A stretch of DNA of 64,000 nucleotides from Bimuria novae-zelandiae CBS 107.79. Its lineage: Eukaryota; Ascomycota; Dothideomycetes; Pleosporales; Didymosphaeriaceae. Of this stretch, positions 41,648 to 55,157 are shown piece by piece. The notes under the pieces are model-generated. The model worked only from the letters and a program-made list of their open reading frames with translations. It searched no databases and was not told where the DNA came from. Location of the stretch: positions 144,255-208,254 of the forward strand of contig ML976662.1 in assembly GCA_010015655.1 (NCBI GenBank), written 5' to 3'. Within the stretch, counting starts at the first letter, position 1. Every line of letters begins with the position of its first letter. The position numbers and the translations under genes were made by a program.

Positions 41648-44600
41648 ATTAAGAGTCTCACTACCCCGACTGATATAATATGGCGCAACTCTCAAACCGC
41701 GATTCTACGGTACACCTGAACACCTCTGTAGACTACAGGGGGTAGAGAACACAACTCTAGGCAAGATGCGTAGTACATAATATTTAAGATAAAGTTAATC
41801 TAAATTTAATCACGCTATTAACCCCGAAACCGCTGCTAATAAGGGCTCTAGTTATTACTAACTACGCGCTAGCCGCGAATATCGAAGTCTTAATAAGACT
41901 AACCAAACTATTAGCTAGAGGCTAGAAGGGTTTTAAAGAAGACCTTAAATACTATAAGATCCTTTTTAAGCAATATAAGAGCGATTGACACAAATATAAG
42001 AAGGAGTAATTAAGCCTTTAGCACATCGTTACGTTTATCTAATTAACTATGTCACCGCACCTACTGCGCACATGTTGCCTGCCAGACAAGCCACTATAAT
42101 AGTGGATTACTAATCTGTAGAAGATAATTGGCATAAGCGACTAACTTAAACGAGAATAAGCACGTACCAGATACCATACAGCACTTAAGCTAATAAGAAG
42201 CCCTTAATAATAGGATACTTGGCTAGCTAAGTACGACGAAGTAGCTGCGGAAGCAGAAGCCTTCTAAGTTACTAAGCTATTATAAATTAATGTGATTATA
42301 AAAGACTTTATAGATGCCGTAAACAAGGTTGCTCCTATATAGTCTACGAATTTTTAAGATAATAGTCGATTCGCAGCCAGCATAGATTAAAAAGAGATAA
42401 TATAACGCTTCTAAGAACACATAATAACAAATTATCCCCTTAGATTAGGGAAACACAAAGCATTTGTGTCTAATAATATATTATTTTTCGCTGAAGGTGG
42501 TGCACCTACCTAGGGCAACAATAGGGACGCCTATCCTGCTAAAAGCGCGTTATTAAAACAAAACTGGGGTAGACCTCGTAATCAACGTACAGCAGGCAGG
42601 AAAACCACCACACTTAAATAGCCTATAGATTTAGAGCCTACTACTATAAGAGGAGCAAAATGCCCTGCATGTAGACAACGCCATAGTATAAGGGACTACT
42701 ATTATATTAATCCAGACAAGGCTCCTAAATAGTAGAAACTAAACGAGACTATTAGCGAGCTTATATAATTTAAGCGTAAGAAAGACGCAACGTTCTAGGG
42801 GCTAATTCGTGGACAAAGTAGGACCTAATTAAGAACACTAATTACGAAACAATCGCACACTCTAACGCCTGAGATCCTTAAAGATTGACTAGAGGGCTGG
42901 AGAATTACTACTACTAAAGCAGCTTTTAACTTAGCAGCAAGAAGGAGAGATACTACTAATTATCTATTATAGAAGTTATTTATCCTTAACTTAGGATTAA
43001 CCTGCCACATTACTAACAACCCTAATTACATCTATAGTTTCCGACCACCACTGCCCGGAGACTATATATGGGCCGGAAATTCCAAAGTGTGGATTAGAGG
43101 ATATGGGTCTATTAACCTTACTCTAAAGAACAACACTAGAATAACAAAATTAATCTTGTAAGATGTGGCTATTTGCCTAGACCTATTATATAACTTAGTG
43201 TTATTCTAACTGTTAAGGCACAAAGGGATCTAGTAGGACACATAAATAGACCTAACTACTCTCTAAGGAGCTAAGAATAGAGCTATTAGAATTATAACTA
43301 AGATGTTTAGATAGTGGGTGCTGGAATACAATCCGCTACCACCTGCTACATATCACACACACAAGATTACTACAAGAACCAAAAGAGGACTGTAAAAGGC
43401 CTTAGCTATGCTGTGGCATAAAAGACTAGGACACCTAGGCCTAGTGGCTATTAAACACCTAGTGCAGCAAACTAAAGGGGTGCGTGTTAAAGGCATTATA
43501 ACTATGGAATGTAACTCATGCGGGAGAGTAAAGTCTAGACGGCAGATAAGCCGCGCCCCACGAATAAACGAAGATGGACCTGGAGAGAGGCTTAGCATTA
43601 ACTTCTACACATACGAGATCCAAGGAGTCACTAAAGAGAAGAGTTAATTGCTAATTATTAATAAGTTTTTAGGCATGCAATAAGACCTCTACTTTATAGA
43701 TTACTAAATAGCAAAGTTAATTATTAATACCCTTTTAGTATTTATCTTATTCCTTAAGAACCACTATAACATCTTTGTTAAGACTATTAAAGCAGACAAC
43801 GAGATCGCCATAGTTAAATTAGAAGTTAAGAAATAGTTAATAACCTAAGGAATAATTATAGAGCCTTCCGCACTAGATACATAATTATAAAATAGAGGCG
43901 CAGAACGCTTAGGGGGTGTAAATAAGGAGAAAGCTCGTGCTATGCGACTTAATGCTAACCTATCCTAGGAGCTATGGCCTGAGATTACAAGAGCCGCTGT
44001 ATACCTCTATAATTAAACACCAAACTATGCAAATCACTAGAAAACACTATACGAGATATTCTTCACACGAGTCGCTTTTAGTAATAGGATAGTCACGTTA
44101 CTATAAAAACCTAATATTGTACACTTAAAAGCGTACGGCTGCAAGGCATTTGTAATAACTAATAATACTTACCAAGGCAAATTACGCCTATAACGTCTTA
44201 ACCCGAAGGCATGGATTGGTTATCTAGTTAGATACTGATTATTAAATATCTACCGAATATGGATATCGTCACTTGGCAAAGTAATAAGTACCCAGGACGT
44301 TGTCTTTAACGAAGAGTTAGTATTTAACGGGAAAATTAAGGACTTTATAGATAGTCTTATGCACAGCACGCTTCAAGAAATAGTAACGTACGTAAGAACT
44401 ATTAAGTTACTAACTCCTACCTAATAACCACAAATAGACTCCTTTTATAAGGATAAAGCCACTGTAGATTCGTTAGAATAACAAGATAAAGCAGATCCAC
44501 TAGGCTACTATTAAGGAAGGAAGATTAGGGATAGCTACTTAACTCCTCTAACTACACTACTACCTGTCGCGTTACTTGCACAGTTAATAGCTAGAGACTA

Positions 44601-46418
44601 AATAAGTCTAACGTAATAAGCGTCCTCTATAACTGTCCCCTAGGTAGTAGCTTTTATAGCGGGAACCTAAGCTAGCCGTGTTAGAAAATATAAAGGAGAA
44701 GTTATAGATAAGGCTAAGATAATAAGAATACTTGCTAAAGGCTTAAAGCCCTATTAAAGTCAACTTCCACCTCTACTAACGTGCCGAACCAAGCTTAAGG
44801 ATTACCTAATAGGCGAGATATTCTAAGAGGCTAAGCAAGTATACCTCGTAAGCCACTAAGAGATAAAATTATAGTTAGAAATTCTAGTAAAGAAGATTAA
44901 ACTAACAGGACAGCAGATCCTTAACTACATGTAGGTATACACCTATAAACTTAATAAGCACTATCGCTTGCTAAAGTGTAAGGCGCGACTAGTCGTCCAA
45001 GGCGATTAGTAACGAAATATTACCTCGTAAGACACTTACGCAGCCACGCTTGCCAGCCAGTTATTCTGAATAATAATGGCAATAGTAGCTTACTATAATA
45101 TAAAGCTTACGCAGTACGACGTCACCAACGCTTTTGTCCACGTAATAATAGATCGAGAGGTGTACATGAGAATACCTTAGGGTTATCAGAAGCCTGGAAT
45201 AATATTACAAGTAAACAAAGCACTATACGGCCTTCGCATTTTACCACTCCTTTAGTAAAGAGAATTTACGACAACGCTTAAAGCGCTAGGCTTCTAGACA
45301 GTGCCTTACAAGCCATGCTACCTAATTAAAGATAAAGTTATTATATTCTTCTACGTCGACGACATCATACTCGCGTACCACAAGGATAAAGAACAAGAAG
45401 CTTAACAAGCAATTAAACGCTTATAAGACAAGTACACTCTTACTAGAGGAAATAACCTTTAATAGTTTCTTAGTATAGAGGTTATACGGGACTAAACAAG
45501 CCGCAAGATTTAACTATCACAGGCCTCTTATTTAGACAAGATTAGCCGACTAGCAGATAAGATAAATATTTAACATAACACTCTAATGGCTGCGATTGAA
45601 TTACTACCAAGGAAAGGGTTAGCAACACTAACTAAGATTAATAAATTTTAACGCAAGATTGGATCGCTACTCTTTACTATAGTTACTACCAGGCTAGACA
45701 TTGCCTTTGCAACATCACGATTAGCTCAATTTCTGTTAAACCCAGGGACTAAGCACTAAGATGCAGCAGACCAAGTTCTCCTATACCTTTAAAGTACAAA
45801 GTAGCGAGCCCTATAGCTTAGAGGTAACACTAGACTTTAGATTACAAGCGATGTATTATTTGCTAATAATATAATAGACCGCAAGAGCTCTTAAGGTTAC
45901 GCTATTAAGCTCTTTGGCGGTCTTATCGCCTAGAAAGTAAATAAACAAGACACTATAATAATATTAACTACTAAGGCCGAGCTGCTGGCTCTCTCTTAGG
46001 TAGCTAAGGAAGCACTCTTTGTCTTAAGACTACTTTAAGAACTTAAGATTAAACTAGACGCGCGCACAGTCACTATTTAGTGCAATAATAAATAAACTAT
46101 ACGCCTAGTAACTAAGGAGGTTTCCTGCCTCCAAACCAAACTTCGGCATGTGGACGTCCACAACCACTGGATCCGACAAGAAGTATCTATAGGTAGGATT
46201 AAGGTGGAGCATGTGCAGTTAGCAGACATAATTACTAATAGCCTTATAAAGGTGCTCTTTAAGAGCAAGTGGGAGGGTTTTCTCTAATAACTTAGATTAG
46301 TTAATGTAGAGACTAAGGAGGTAACAAATACTGTGCCTCTTAAGGAGATTTAAGAGTAACTTAAAGACCTTATAATTGCATAAGTGCCAGCTTAAAGAGT
46401 TTCTAAGCTAAAGGGGTG

Positions 46419-46589
46419 TGTTAGATAGAATAAGCTATGGTGAGGTTAGATCTGTACAATTAAGCAGGGACCACTTGGCTTAGCACACTAGCAAAATATC
46501 CAAAACCAACTGAACACAGTGGAGAATACAAAACAAAATAATAAATACTATCAAGTTGCATTAACATCTACTTATTATACTATCTAATA
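46419..46589 (+). repeat. Copia 3' LTR (171 bp)
   Basis: Same length as the 5' LTR with about 13 differences, all C-T or G-A transitions. The ends read TGTTAGATAG and CTATCTAATA. Confidence 0.9.
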
Positions 46590-46703
46590 ACTATACTCGC
46601 GGCTAGCGTTAACGCGATAGTATTAATAAGTATTACTATTATAAAAAGTGCTTTAAGAAAGTAGTTTTTTAGCTTAATAACTTTAAAAAATAAAGTATAA
46701 AAG

Positions 46704-47161
46704 TGTTAGGATCTGAACATGTATGGAACGCGGAGGACTAACGGGCCTTAGTAGAAGTGACACTTGGCGGGGTCGCGTAACCGAGGTCACGTAATGTACT
46801 ATCTAGCCAAGACATACTATCCTGCCAAGATTGTGGAAGGTGCACTATCCACGGACGGCGCGACTATCTATTAGAATCTAGGAACGGTAAAAAGAGAGAT
46901 AGACGGTAAGGTTTACCCCTCTTATATATAAACCTATACGAATACCCTTAAGGCATTCGTGTTTAACCTGTTTATTAATCTATCGTTTAGATCTGAATAA
47001 GCAACCTTGTTAATTTGATTGTGCTATACACACCTTTAATACTAACGCCCTTAGTAACAGGCGCAAGCTATTACTACAACCCTTTTCTATCCTACTAGTA
47101 CTCCTGCCCAAGAACTAACCTTAGCCCCTTAGAGAATAGCTACCTCTTTGGGATCTTAACA
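46704..47161 (+). repeat. Gypsy 1 5' LTR (458 bp)
   Basis: Starts TGTTAGGATC and ends GGATCTTAACA. It matches 53091-53548 over its whole length. Confidence 0.9.
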
Positions 47162-50100
47162 TCTTAAACACCCTTAACATAAGTACTACTAGGACCCCTA
47201 CCTCTTCTATGGCTTTGGACAACCACGTCACCCCTATAGGGGATGGCAAGAACAAGGCATATAAACCTGACTTGTATAATAGTAATTGTACTCTCTTTAA
47301 TACCTGGCTCTTGCAACTAGACCTCTACTTCTTTAATTAAAACTAAGACCTTAAAGACAAAAAGAAGGTCATCTTCGCAGCGACCTATATGCGAGGAAGC
47401 GCTGAAGAATAGATCCGTCCTTACCTAGTTAAATACCTAGACATGGATCACGATAACGAGGATAAAGACTATATTAATAGCAACGAAGATGCTATTAACA
47501 TTATTAAGGACTACACTAACTTTAAGAAATGCCTCTAATAGATATTTAGAATTACTAATAAAACCGCTATCGCTAAGCGTGCGATCTAGACAATCTAATA
47601 ATAATAATTTGTAGCTAAGTATATAGCTAAATTCCGCAAGTACGCTGTGCAACTTGACTGGGAGGACAAATCTTTTAAAATAATGTATAAATAAGGACTT
47701 AAACGTAACGTGCGCGAGGAACTACTACGCAGTAGTATAAAGGTAGAGACCCTAAAAGAACTATATAAAGAGACTATCTGCATTGATAGGGAATAGTTCG
47801 CCTTGCAGGAAGAATTCCGCAGGAATCCAAGGAACGCTAGTTTCGGACAATAGGCACCTATAGTCTACAGGGCGCTACTAAAAACACCTTAACGCCAGCA
47901 ACGTAACTATTACGGACCCTAACTAATAAAAGATATCTAGTTTAACAACCTAGAAAAGGGAACAGGAAAGGTTACAGGCTTCTAAAAGCCTAACTAACGT
48001 ATCTTAGATAGAACCCGACGACAGGGGACCGAGACGCGTAAATATTTTATATATGGCAAACCAGGCCATATAGCCAGGAACTGTAGATCTAAGAACAAGA
48101 TCACTAGGCAACTAAACGTACTAATCGTCGATAAAGAAACAACCGACAAAGAATAGCAAGTAATAAACGCTATTAAACAAGTTAACATCCACGACGAAGA
48201 ATTAGAATAATTAGAGTTACCTAACTTACGACTCTACGAGGATGCATATAAAAGTTTAGATAAGAAAGAAAAGGAGCTAATACCTTAATCTCTTACACCT
48301 TACTATAGCTAGAGCAAACCTGTTACTAGCAAGACGACAAATATTTTCAACTTCTTAGAAAGACACTAACTAAGGGAAGGAGACTTTAGGTTTACAGTAA
48401 TAAAATAATAAGACTACATAGCCGCATTTTACCACGCCTACTAACCTAATCTAGTTAGTAAGGCAGCACGTAAAATGGCAGACTATCGCTATGCTTATAA
48501 AGACTCTAAAAAGAAGTACCTAAACAAAAACCCGAACTACAAACTATAGTACGACCTGGACCACCGCAACCCTACGCATAAGACCATACGATAGACCCTC
48601 TATAGAGAAGATTAATATACCCTTTATTACTAAGCTAAGGAATATAGCTACTTTCCCCGAATATACTGACGATGCAGATAGGAGTGGTTTAACTACCTTA
48701 TTAACTATTGCGACGTTTACCTCTAGGATAAATATAAAACGCGATACTTTTTATACCTTAACTAAGCACTAAACTAAGCACTATTGCTACTAGTTAATAG
48801 AAAATACGCGTTAGATAAATGGTAAACATGCTTACACCTTAACTATAAGGAATACAAGGAGTAAAAAGAAAAGCATGGGTTTAATCGCGTACTAAAAGGG
48901 ACCACGACCCTTAGGATTGAAACAGTAATAAAGGAAGAAGACGGTAAAGCTATCCTAGAAGAGGCCTAGTAGTAGCCTTAAGGGAAAAAGAAGGAAGGAC
49001 ACCTCGAACCTATAGAGCTAGTTACGAAGAAAATGTCTTTTTTAGACCTAGGCTTAGGCGAGAAAACGCCTTTAAGGAACTAAATGCCACGAATAGTTAG
49101 GCATTAATTAAGCTACTAGTATAGCTTAAAGGAATATAGATAAAAGCCATGCTAGACTCAGGAGCACAGGAAAGCTATGTGTCGAGAAAAGCACTTAATA
49201 GAGCGGGACTCTATGAGCGCAAGAAGGCTATACCCTATGCTATCTATATCGCGAATAGACAACTAATGCCCGGCAAAGCAACTATTAAATACGAGGTCGA
49301 AACTACCCTCACGATCTATAGACACCAGGAATTGATTACCCTTGATATTATTAAAGAAGCTAATTACGACGTGATTTTAGGATTACCCTAGTTAAGGAAG
49401 CATAACCCCATAGTTAACTAGGAAAAGAAAGAGCTATCCTTTAAGCGCTGCAACTATGTATTGCAAGTAAAGCCTACGCATTAATAGAGCATAATAGTAA
49501 ATAAGAGAGCTATTAATAACATAGTCTCGTAATTAGAAGTTGATAAACACGAAACTAACTTAGCAGACGCTAGCAGGAACCACTAGGTTATAAAGCGTAA
49601 GCACGAAGAGAATAGCACACCTCTTAATATTCCTAAAGAATATAAGGAATAGAGTTATTTGTTTTAGGAAGAGAAAGGAGCCAACGCCCTTCTTAAGTAT
49701 ATACACTAAGATTATCGTATTATTCTTAAAGAGGGAAAGACGCCACCCTTTAGACTACTATACAGATAAAGCGTAAAAGAACTCTAATAGACACGCGAAT
49801 TCCTAAAGAAAGCCCTTAAGAGGTAATAGATACGCAAGTCAGAATCGCTAGTAGTATTACTACTAATATTCGTTATAAAGAAGAATAGAACACAACGTCT
49901 ATGCATTAACTATAAAAGGCTAAATAACATAATAATTAAGAATAGATACTTACTACCGAACATACAAGAATCTCGAGACAGGCTAGGACGAGCCAAGATA
50001 TTTACACAATTCGACCTACGAGACGGATACCACCTCATATAAATAGCAGCAGGTAACGAGTGGAAAACAGCCTTTTAAACTAGATACAGACTGTTTGAGT

Positions 50101-52399
50101 ACTAAGTTATGCCTTTTGGACTCACGAACGCACTAGCAACGTTCTAAGCAATAATTAATAACATACTAAGGAACTACCTCGACATATTTATAGTTGCCTA
50201 CCTTAATAACATCCTGATATTCTCTAAACAAGAGAAGGATTATGTATAACACGTATAAATGGTACTACAAGCACTAGACAGCGCCAACCTATAATTAAAA
50301 CTTAAGAAATGTAAATTCTATGTCACAGAATTAGAGTTTCTAGGACATGTTATTAATACTAAAGGTATCTAAGTAAGCCCTTCGAAGATTAAGGAAGTAA
50401 AGAAGTGGAAATTACCTACTAACTTTAAGGAAGTATAAGCCTTCCTTAAATTTACTAGATTTAATAGACAGTTTATTACAGACTACTCTAGAATTACGCT
50501 ACCACTTACGAACCTTACAAAGAAAGACAAACCTTTTAATTAAATAAAAAAATGCGAGCAAGCATTCCAAACGCTACAAAAAATATATATTACGCCACTA
50601 GTCCTTATACACTTCCAGGATAACAAACCCCTGCGTATTAAAACAAACGCAAGCGACTTAGCAATTAGAGCATGCGCGAAACAAGAGAAGAATAGTAAAT
50701 AGCACCTAATTATATACTACGCACACAAGTTTACACCCGAAAAATTACAATATAAAGTACACGATAAAGAACTACTCGCGATTATAAAAGCTATTAAACA
50801 CTAGAGGATCTATGCATATAGTTGCTTAGAACTTACGATCTTCACAGACTATAAAAACCTCACACGTTTCACAACCACGAAAGAACTGAACCAACGACAA
50901 GGAAGATAGTTAGAAACACTAGGATAATATAAATTTAAAATTGTGTACACCCTAGGTAAGGAAAACGGACGAGCAGACGCTCTCAGCAGAATAAATAATA
51001 ATAGAGAAAAGTTTAAAACCTACTCCGTAATACTAAAGAAAAATCCCGATAGTTCCCTAGAACCAACAGCAGAACTCAATTAACTCCTTATACTTACACG
51101 GGAAGTACCAAAGGAACAATAGACAGAGGTTATACAACAATACCACGACGACCCTGCATATAGACACCCTAGAATTAGAAAAATAATGGAGCTAATCCAA
51201 AGGAACTACAGCTTCAAAGGAATTAAGGAAGCAGTAACAACCTACATACGCAAATACGCAGATTGCCAGCGCAATAAACACGCAACACATCCCAAGTACA
51301 GAGAAATACAAGCTATCCAGATACCTATAGCACTATAAGAAGACATCGTAATAGACTTTGTCACAGGATTGCCAAAGTCAAAGGATCCCATAAACAGAGT
51401 AAGTTACGACGTAATACTGGTAATCGTGTGCAGATTCACTAAATACGTGGAATTACTACTGTGCAAAAAGGTAATAATAGTAACAGAACTAGCGTTCCTT
51501 ATCCTAGATTGACTTATACGACATTATGGCATTCCCAAGACAATTATTAGCGATAGAGACAAACTCTTCACTTCGAACTACTAGACAACACTTATGGCAC
51601 TTATTAGAACAAAACGAAAACTATTAACAGCCTACTACCCACAGACGGACGGACAAACAGAACGTACGAATTAAATAATAGAAACGTACCTACGCATCTA
51701 CTGCAACAACTAGAAGAATAACTAGATTTTCCTATTACTAATAGCATAATTAGCATACAACAACAAGATATCAGCAGTAACTAGATATACACCGTTTTAT
51801 ATAAACTATAGAAGACATCTACATCTCTTTAATTAGACATTTCCTACTGCTATTAGAGCGGAAGAAGCCATTAACACGGCTATAAAAATAAAAGAAATAT
51901 ATTAATAACTCTGAGAGAACCTTAAGAAAGCTTAATAGCAAAGCATTTCCTACACGAACTGAAAAAGAAAAACGGCACCTTAGCTAAAGAAGGGGGATAA
52001 AGCATATCTACTTACGAAAAATCTTCGAACCTAGAAGAAAAAGCACAAGAAACTGGATCATGTTAAGGTTAGGCTATTTTTTATTATCGAACAAATATCA
52101 CTAGTTAACTACTAATTGGAACTACCGCCAGACGTAAAGATACACCTGGTATTCTATGTAGACTAACTCGAACCCGTAGACCCTAAAACACCAGTCGAAA
52201 CAACCTTCTATTACCAGCCGGAGGAAGAAACCGAATTCGAAGTTAAGAAGATACTATAATATACGAATTAGCTACGAACATATCTAATTAAGTAGAAAGG
52301 ATACCCACACTTAGAAAACATATAGGAACTAGAAGCAAACCTTAGAAACTATTACTAATTATTAGCATAATACTATCGTTAGACCACAAGACGGAATCA

Positions 52400-52959
52400 G
52401 GAACAATTAGAGGAAAACCTGATAAAAATTTGTTAAGAAGAAAATCTATTAATAGATTAGGAAGGGGATTATTAGCCTGTAACTAGCCTAAATTAGCGAA
52501 GAAATTATTTTAGAATAGAGCATCTACACTCGAGCTCTTTATCTCTTGCACCTTATCCTAGGCGTCTAGCAACTTCCTATCTTAACGCGCGAATAACCTC
52601 TTACAACTCTTAATCTTTAATAACTTACGCTTATAGTAAGTAAGTTTTTATTAACTGCGTAACGCTTCTTCCTTAGCGTAAGCTAGAGCTAATTGTTTTT
52701 TACGCTCTTTATCCTCTACCTTCTCCTACTCCTCTTTAGGAACAAATAGTTCGCATTTGCTCCTTGCAGCAATATAACTAGCGTAATAACTAGATATAGT
52801 ATCCACAAAATAATAAATATTTAGCTTTTTGCAGCGACTGTAACGAAAAGGCATCTCCTTACTACTCTCTTTAACACGGCGAATATAATTACGTTGCTCT
52901 TAGGTTAAAGTCTTCTTACGAGGCGCGCGCGCTTTGCGGGGCTTAGGATCCTTAGGCAT
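52400..52959 (-). pseudogene. Antisense accessory frame in Gypsy 1, Cys-containing basic protein remnant
   Basis: On the strand opposite to gag-pol, an ATG at 52957-52959 opens a frame starting MPKDPKPRKARAP. It continues with basic residues, scattered Cys positions (for example SRCKKLN) and a highly charged helix with Glu/Lys runs. It has only a few RIP-type stops over about 180 codons. It is placed between the chromodomain and the 3' LTR. The function is unknown. The downstream end is approximate. Confidence 0.5.
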
Positions 52960-53090
52960 AGTTAGGAAGGCATTAAGACTAGAATACGAAAACAGCAACT
53001 CACGCGAGTATTTATATGCGACAACCGTATCTATAGCTAGGGGGCGCGGAACAAGGATACTAAGGACGCTATCTAAAAGAGGGGAGGTGA

Positions 53091-53548
53091 TATTAGGATC
53101 TAAACATGTATAGAACGCGGAGGACTAACGGGCCTTAGTAGAAGTGACACTTGGCGGGGTCGCGTAACCGAGGTCACGTAATGTACCATCCAGCCAAGAC
53201 ATACTATCCTGCTAAGATTATAGAAGGTGCACTATCCACAGACAGCGCGACTATCTATTAGAATCTAGGGACGGTAGAAAGAGAGATAGACGGTAAGGTT
53301 TACCCCTCTTATATATAAACCTACACGAATACCCTTAAGGCATTTATGTTTAACCTGTTTATTAATCTATCGTTTAGATCTAAATAAGCAATCTTGTTGA
53401 TTTAATTATACTATACACACCTTTAATACTAACGCCCTTAGTAACAGGCGCAAGCTATCACTATAACCCTTTTCCGTCCTACTAGTACTCCTGCCCGAGA
53501 ACCAACCTTAGCCCCTTAGAGAATAGCTACCTCTTTGGGATCTTAACA
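53091..53548 (+). repeat. Gypsy 1 3' LTR (458 bp)
   Basis: Preceded by a purine-rich tract (AGAGGGGAGG). The first dinucleotide reads TA instead of TG, a RIP-type change. Confidence 0.9.
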
Positions 53549-53553
53549 AAAAG

Positions 53554-53876
53554 TTATTTTATTAAAGGATAGCGCTCTTGCTTATACTTTTTATATTACT
53601 TAGGATTACCTCACTATATATAAAATTAATAGATTAAAGTGGCTAGAGCACTTGCTAGACGTTTATATATTAAAATATACCTAGTTATAAATTTAGTGTT
53701 ATATAATAAAGGAGATACTATAGTCTTCTTATAAAGGTAAGTACGAATAGTAATAAAAGTAGTAGTAGCAGAATATTCCTTAAAAATAAATAAATAAGTA
53801 AATTAATTATATACCTTATTGTATATTTGTATATATTAAATTATTACTTTCTTATATAAAAGTATATGCGAATAGC
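53554..53876. other. AT-rich remnant after Gypsy 1
   Basis: About 320 bp of RIP-type AT-rich DNA, probably a further part of the Tc1-like element into which Gypsy 1 and Copia inserted. No frame is readable. Confidence 0.4.
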
Positions 53877-54616
53877 AATATAGGGTGACAATTTTAACAA
53901 AATAATGCGAAAATTAATAAAACAAAAAAGTTTTTAATTTTTTTTTAAAAGATATAAAATTAAACGTTATCCTTAATCCCCTTATTCACCTGACCTATAC
54001 CCTATCGAAAACGTTTGGAGTCTACTAAAGGATTGACTTATTAAAAGATATAGGGGTGATTTAGGCTATAGAAATAACGACGAAAGTGTGGAGGCTTTTA
54101 TAAGTGTAATTAAAGAAGAGTAGAATAATATACCCTAAAATGCTATAGATAATTATATATTATCTATACCTAAGCGTTATAAGGACGTCATAGACGCTAA
54201 GGGTTAGTGTACTGAGTACTAGTTTAGTAATAATACTATTTTATTATTAGAAAAGCTAAATTTTATATTTTATGAAATTTTTATTAAATAAGGAAATATT
54301 TAAGTCAGACATAAATAGTAAAAATTAGTACATATAGAGAAAAAATCCTAAACTCTGTTAGTTATTTAAAAGAAGTTATGTTATAAGTTATTTAAACGGG
54401 TATAAGTAGATATATAGGGATTAAAATTAACTTTTTAAATTACTAAATTAATATATCTTTTTTGCTTACTAAACGAAAAGTGGGTCTTTAAATTTAATAT
54501 CCTATATTTTTCGTCTAAACTATATTTTACCATAAACGATAAACTAAGACCTGACTAAGTTATAGGCTTTTAAAATATACTACTTTTAAGAATACTGTTT
54601 TTTGTCACCCTACTAT
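53877..54616 (+). mobile_element. Short internally deleted Tc1/mariner element
   Basis: About 740 bp with inverted ends TAGGGTGACAA (53881-53891) and TTGTCACCCTA (54602-54612), flanked by TA-rich target sequence. It keeps the 3' part of a DDE_3 transposase on the plus strand: PYSPDLYPIENVWSLLKD at about 53970-54023, the third catalytic block of the family. The right end matches, inverted, the start of the Tc1-type element at 27625, so both belong to one family. The 5' part of the gene is deleted. Confidence 0.7.
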
Positions 54617-55157
54617 AATTATATATTACTTTTTACGCTCCTTCCGCATACTACTTATTTCATTTAGCCTCTTAAAGTGGGCTATTTTTAGCTACTAAAG
54701 TAGTATTATGCTAGGACGCTTAACTAGGCCTCTTAAATAAGTATTTCTAAAATTTATTACTTAGATTTCTTAGTAACTCTTTTATAAATTAGAAAGTAGA
54801 CGTTTACGCTTTATATAATTAAGGAAGGTTAGCGCAAAACAGGCCTTACGCCATTCTGCCCTAAGTGTAATAATAGCACGTGGTAGGAAAAGGGACACGT
54901 GTCTACTCGCTTATAGAAGCTAGGATCAAAACACTAGTTCTAACACTACTTATACATATATTATACTATATATGAATACACTAGCGTTAGTATTCTTATG
55001 CGTACCTTTTAGTATAAGTGGGAAAGTCACATAGTGTTAGCTTAGTAAGCAGGTCGCTTATCCTATTACACTAAATAGGTAATTACTCCCCTAAGAGCTC
55101 AAGAGGCTGCCCGGACTACTAAGTACGCAGAAGGAGAGGACGGTAATGTAAGGAGAC
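54617..55157. other. AT-rich RIP-mutated DNA, nothing recognised
   Basis: About 540 bp. A fragment near 54858-54890 codes for FCPKCNNSTW on the plus strand, which may be a transposase zinc-finger remnant. Nothing else is readable. Confidence 0.35.

Larger units (their letters stand above)
41477..46589 (+). mobile_element. Ty1/Copia LTR retrotransposon (RIP-mutated)
   Basis: 5,113 bp with 171-bp LTRs at 41477-41647 and 46419-46589, flanked by the 5-bp duplication ACTAT (41472-41476 and 46590-46594). A purine-rich tract lies just before the 3' LTR. Recognisable parts in Copia order are a zinc-knuckle remnant near 42660 (CPACRQRH), a GAG-pre-integrase domain at 43408-43647 (LWHKRLGHLG and a later CNSCGRVK), reverse transcriptase around 45060-45400 including YVDD, and RNase H near 45960. 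All frames are broken by RIP-type stops. No functional protein remains. Confidence 0.9.
46704..53548 (+). mobile_element. Ty3/Gypsy chromovirus-type LTR retrotransposon 1 (RIP-mutated)
   Basis: 6,845 bp with 458-bp LTRs at 46704-47161 and 53091-53548 and the 5-bp duplication AAAAG (46699-46703 and 53549-53553). Order inside: gag from the ATG at 47209; a zinc-knuckle remnant near 48045; an aspartic protease at 49149-49391 (MLDSGAQESY); reverse transcriptase about 49850-50260, where the catalytic Tyr-Leu-Asp-Asp reads YLNN; RNase H; integrase about 51240-51680; and a chromodomain-like end near 52220-52360. An extra antisense frame lies between integrase and the 3' LTR. RIP stops occur throughout. 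Confidence 0.9.

Noticed and set aside
47437..48188. Minus-strand frames in the Gypsy 1 gag region
   Set aside because: Shadows of gag on the plus strand; hydrophobic composition results from the complement of an Asp/Asn/Lys-rich frame.
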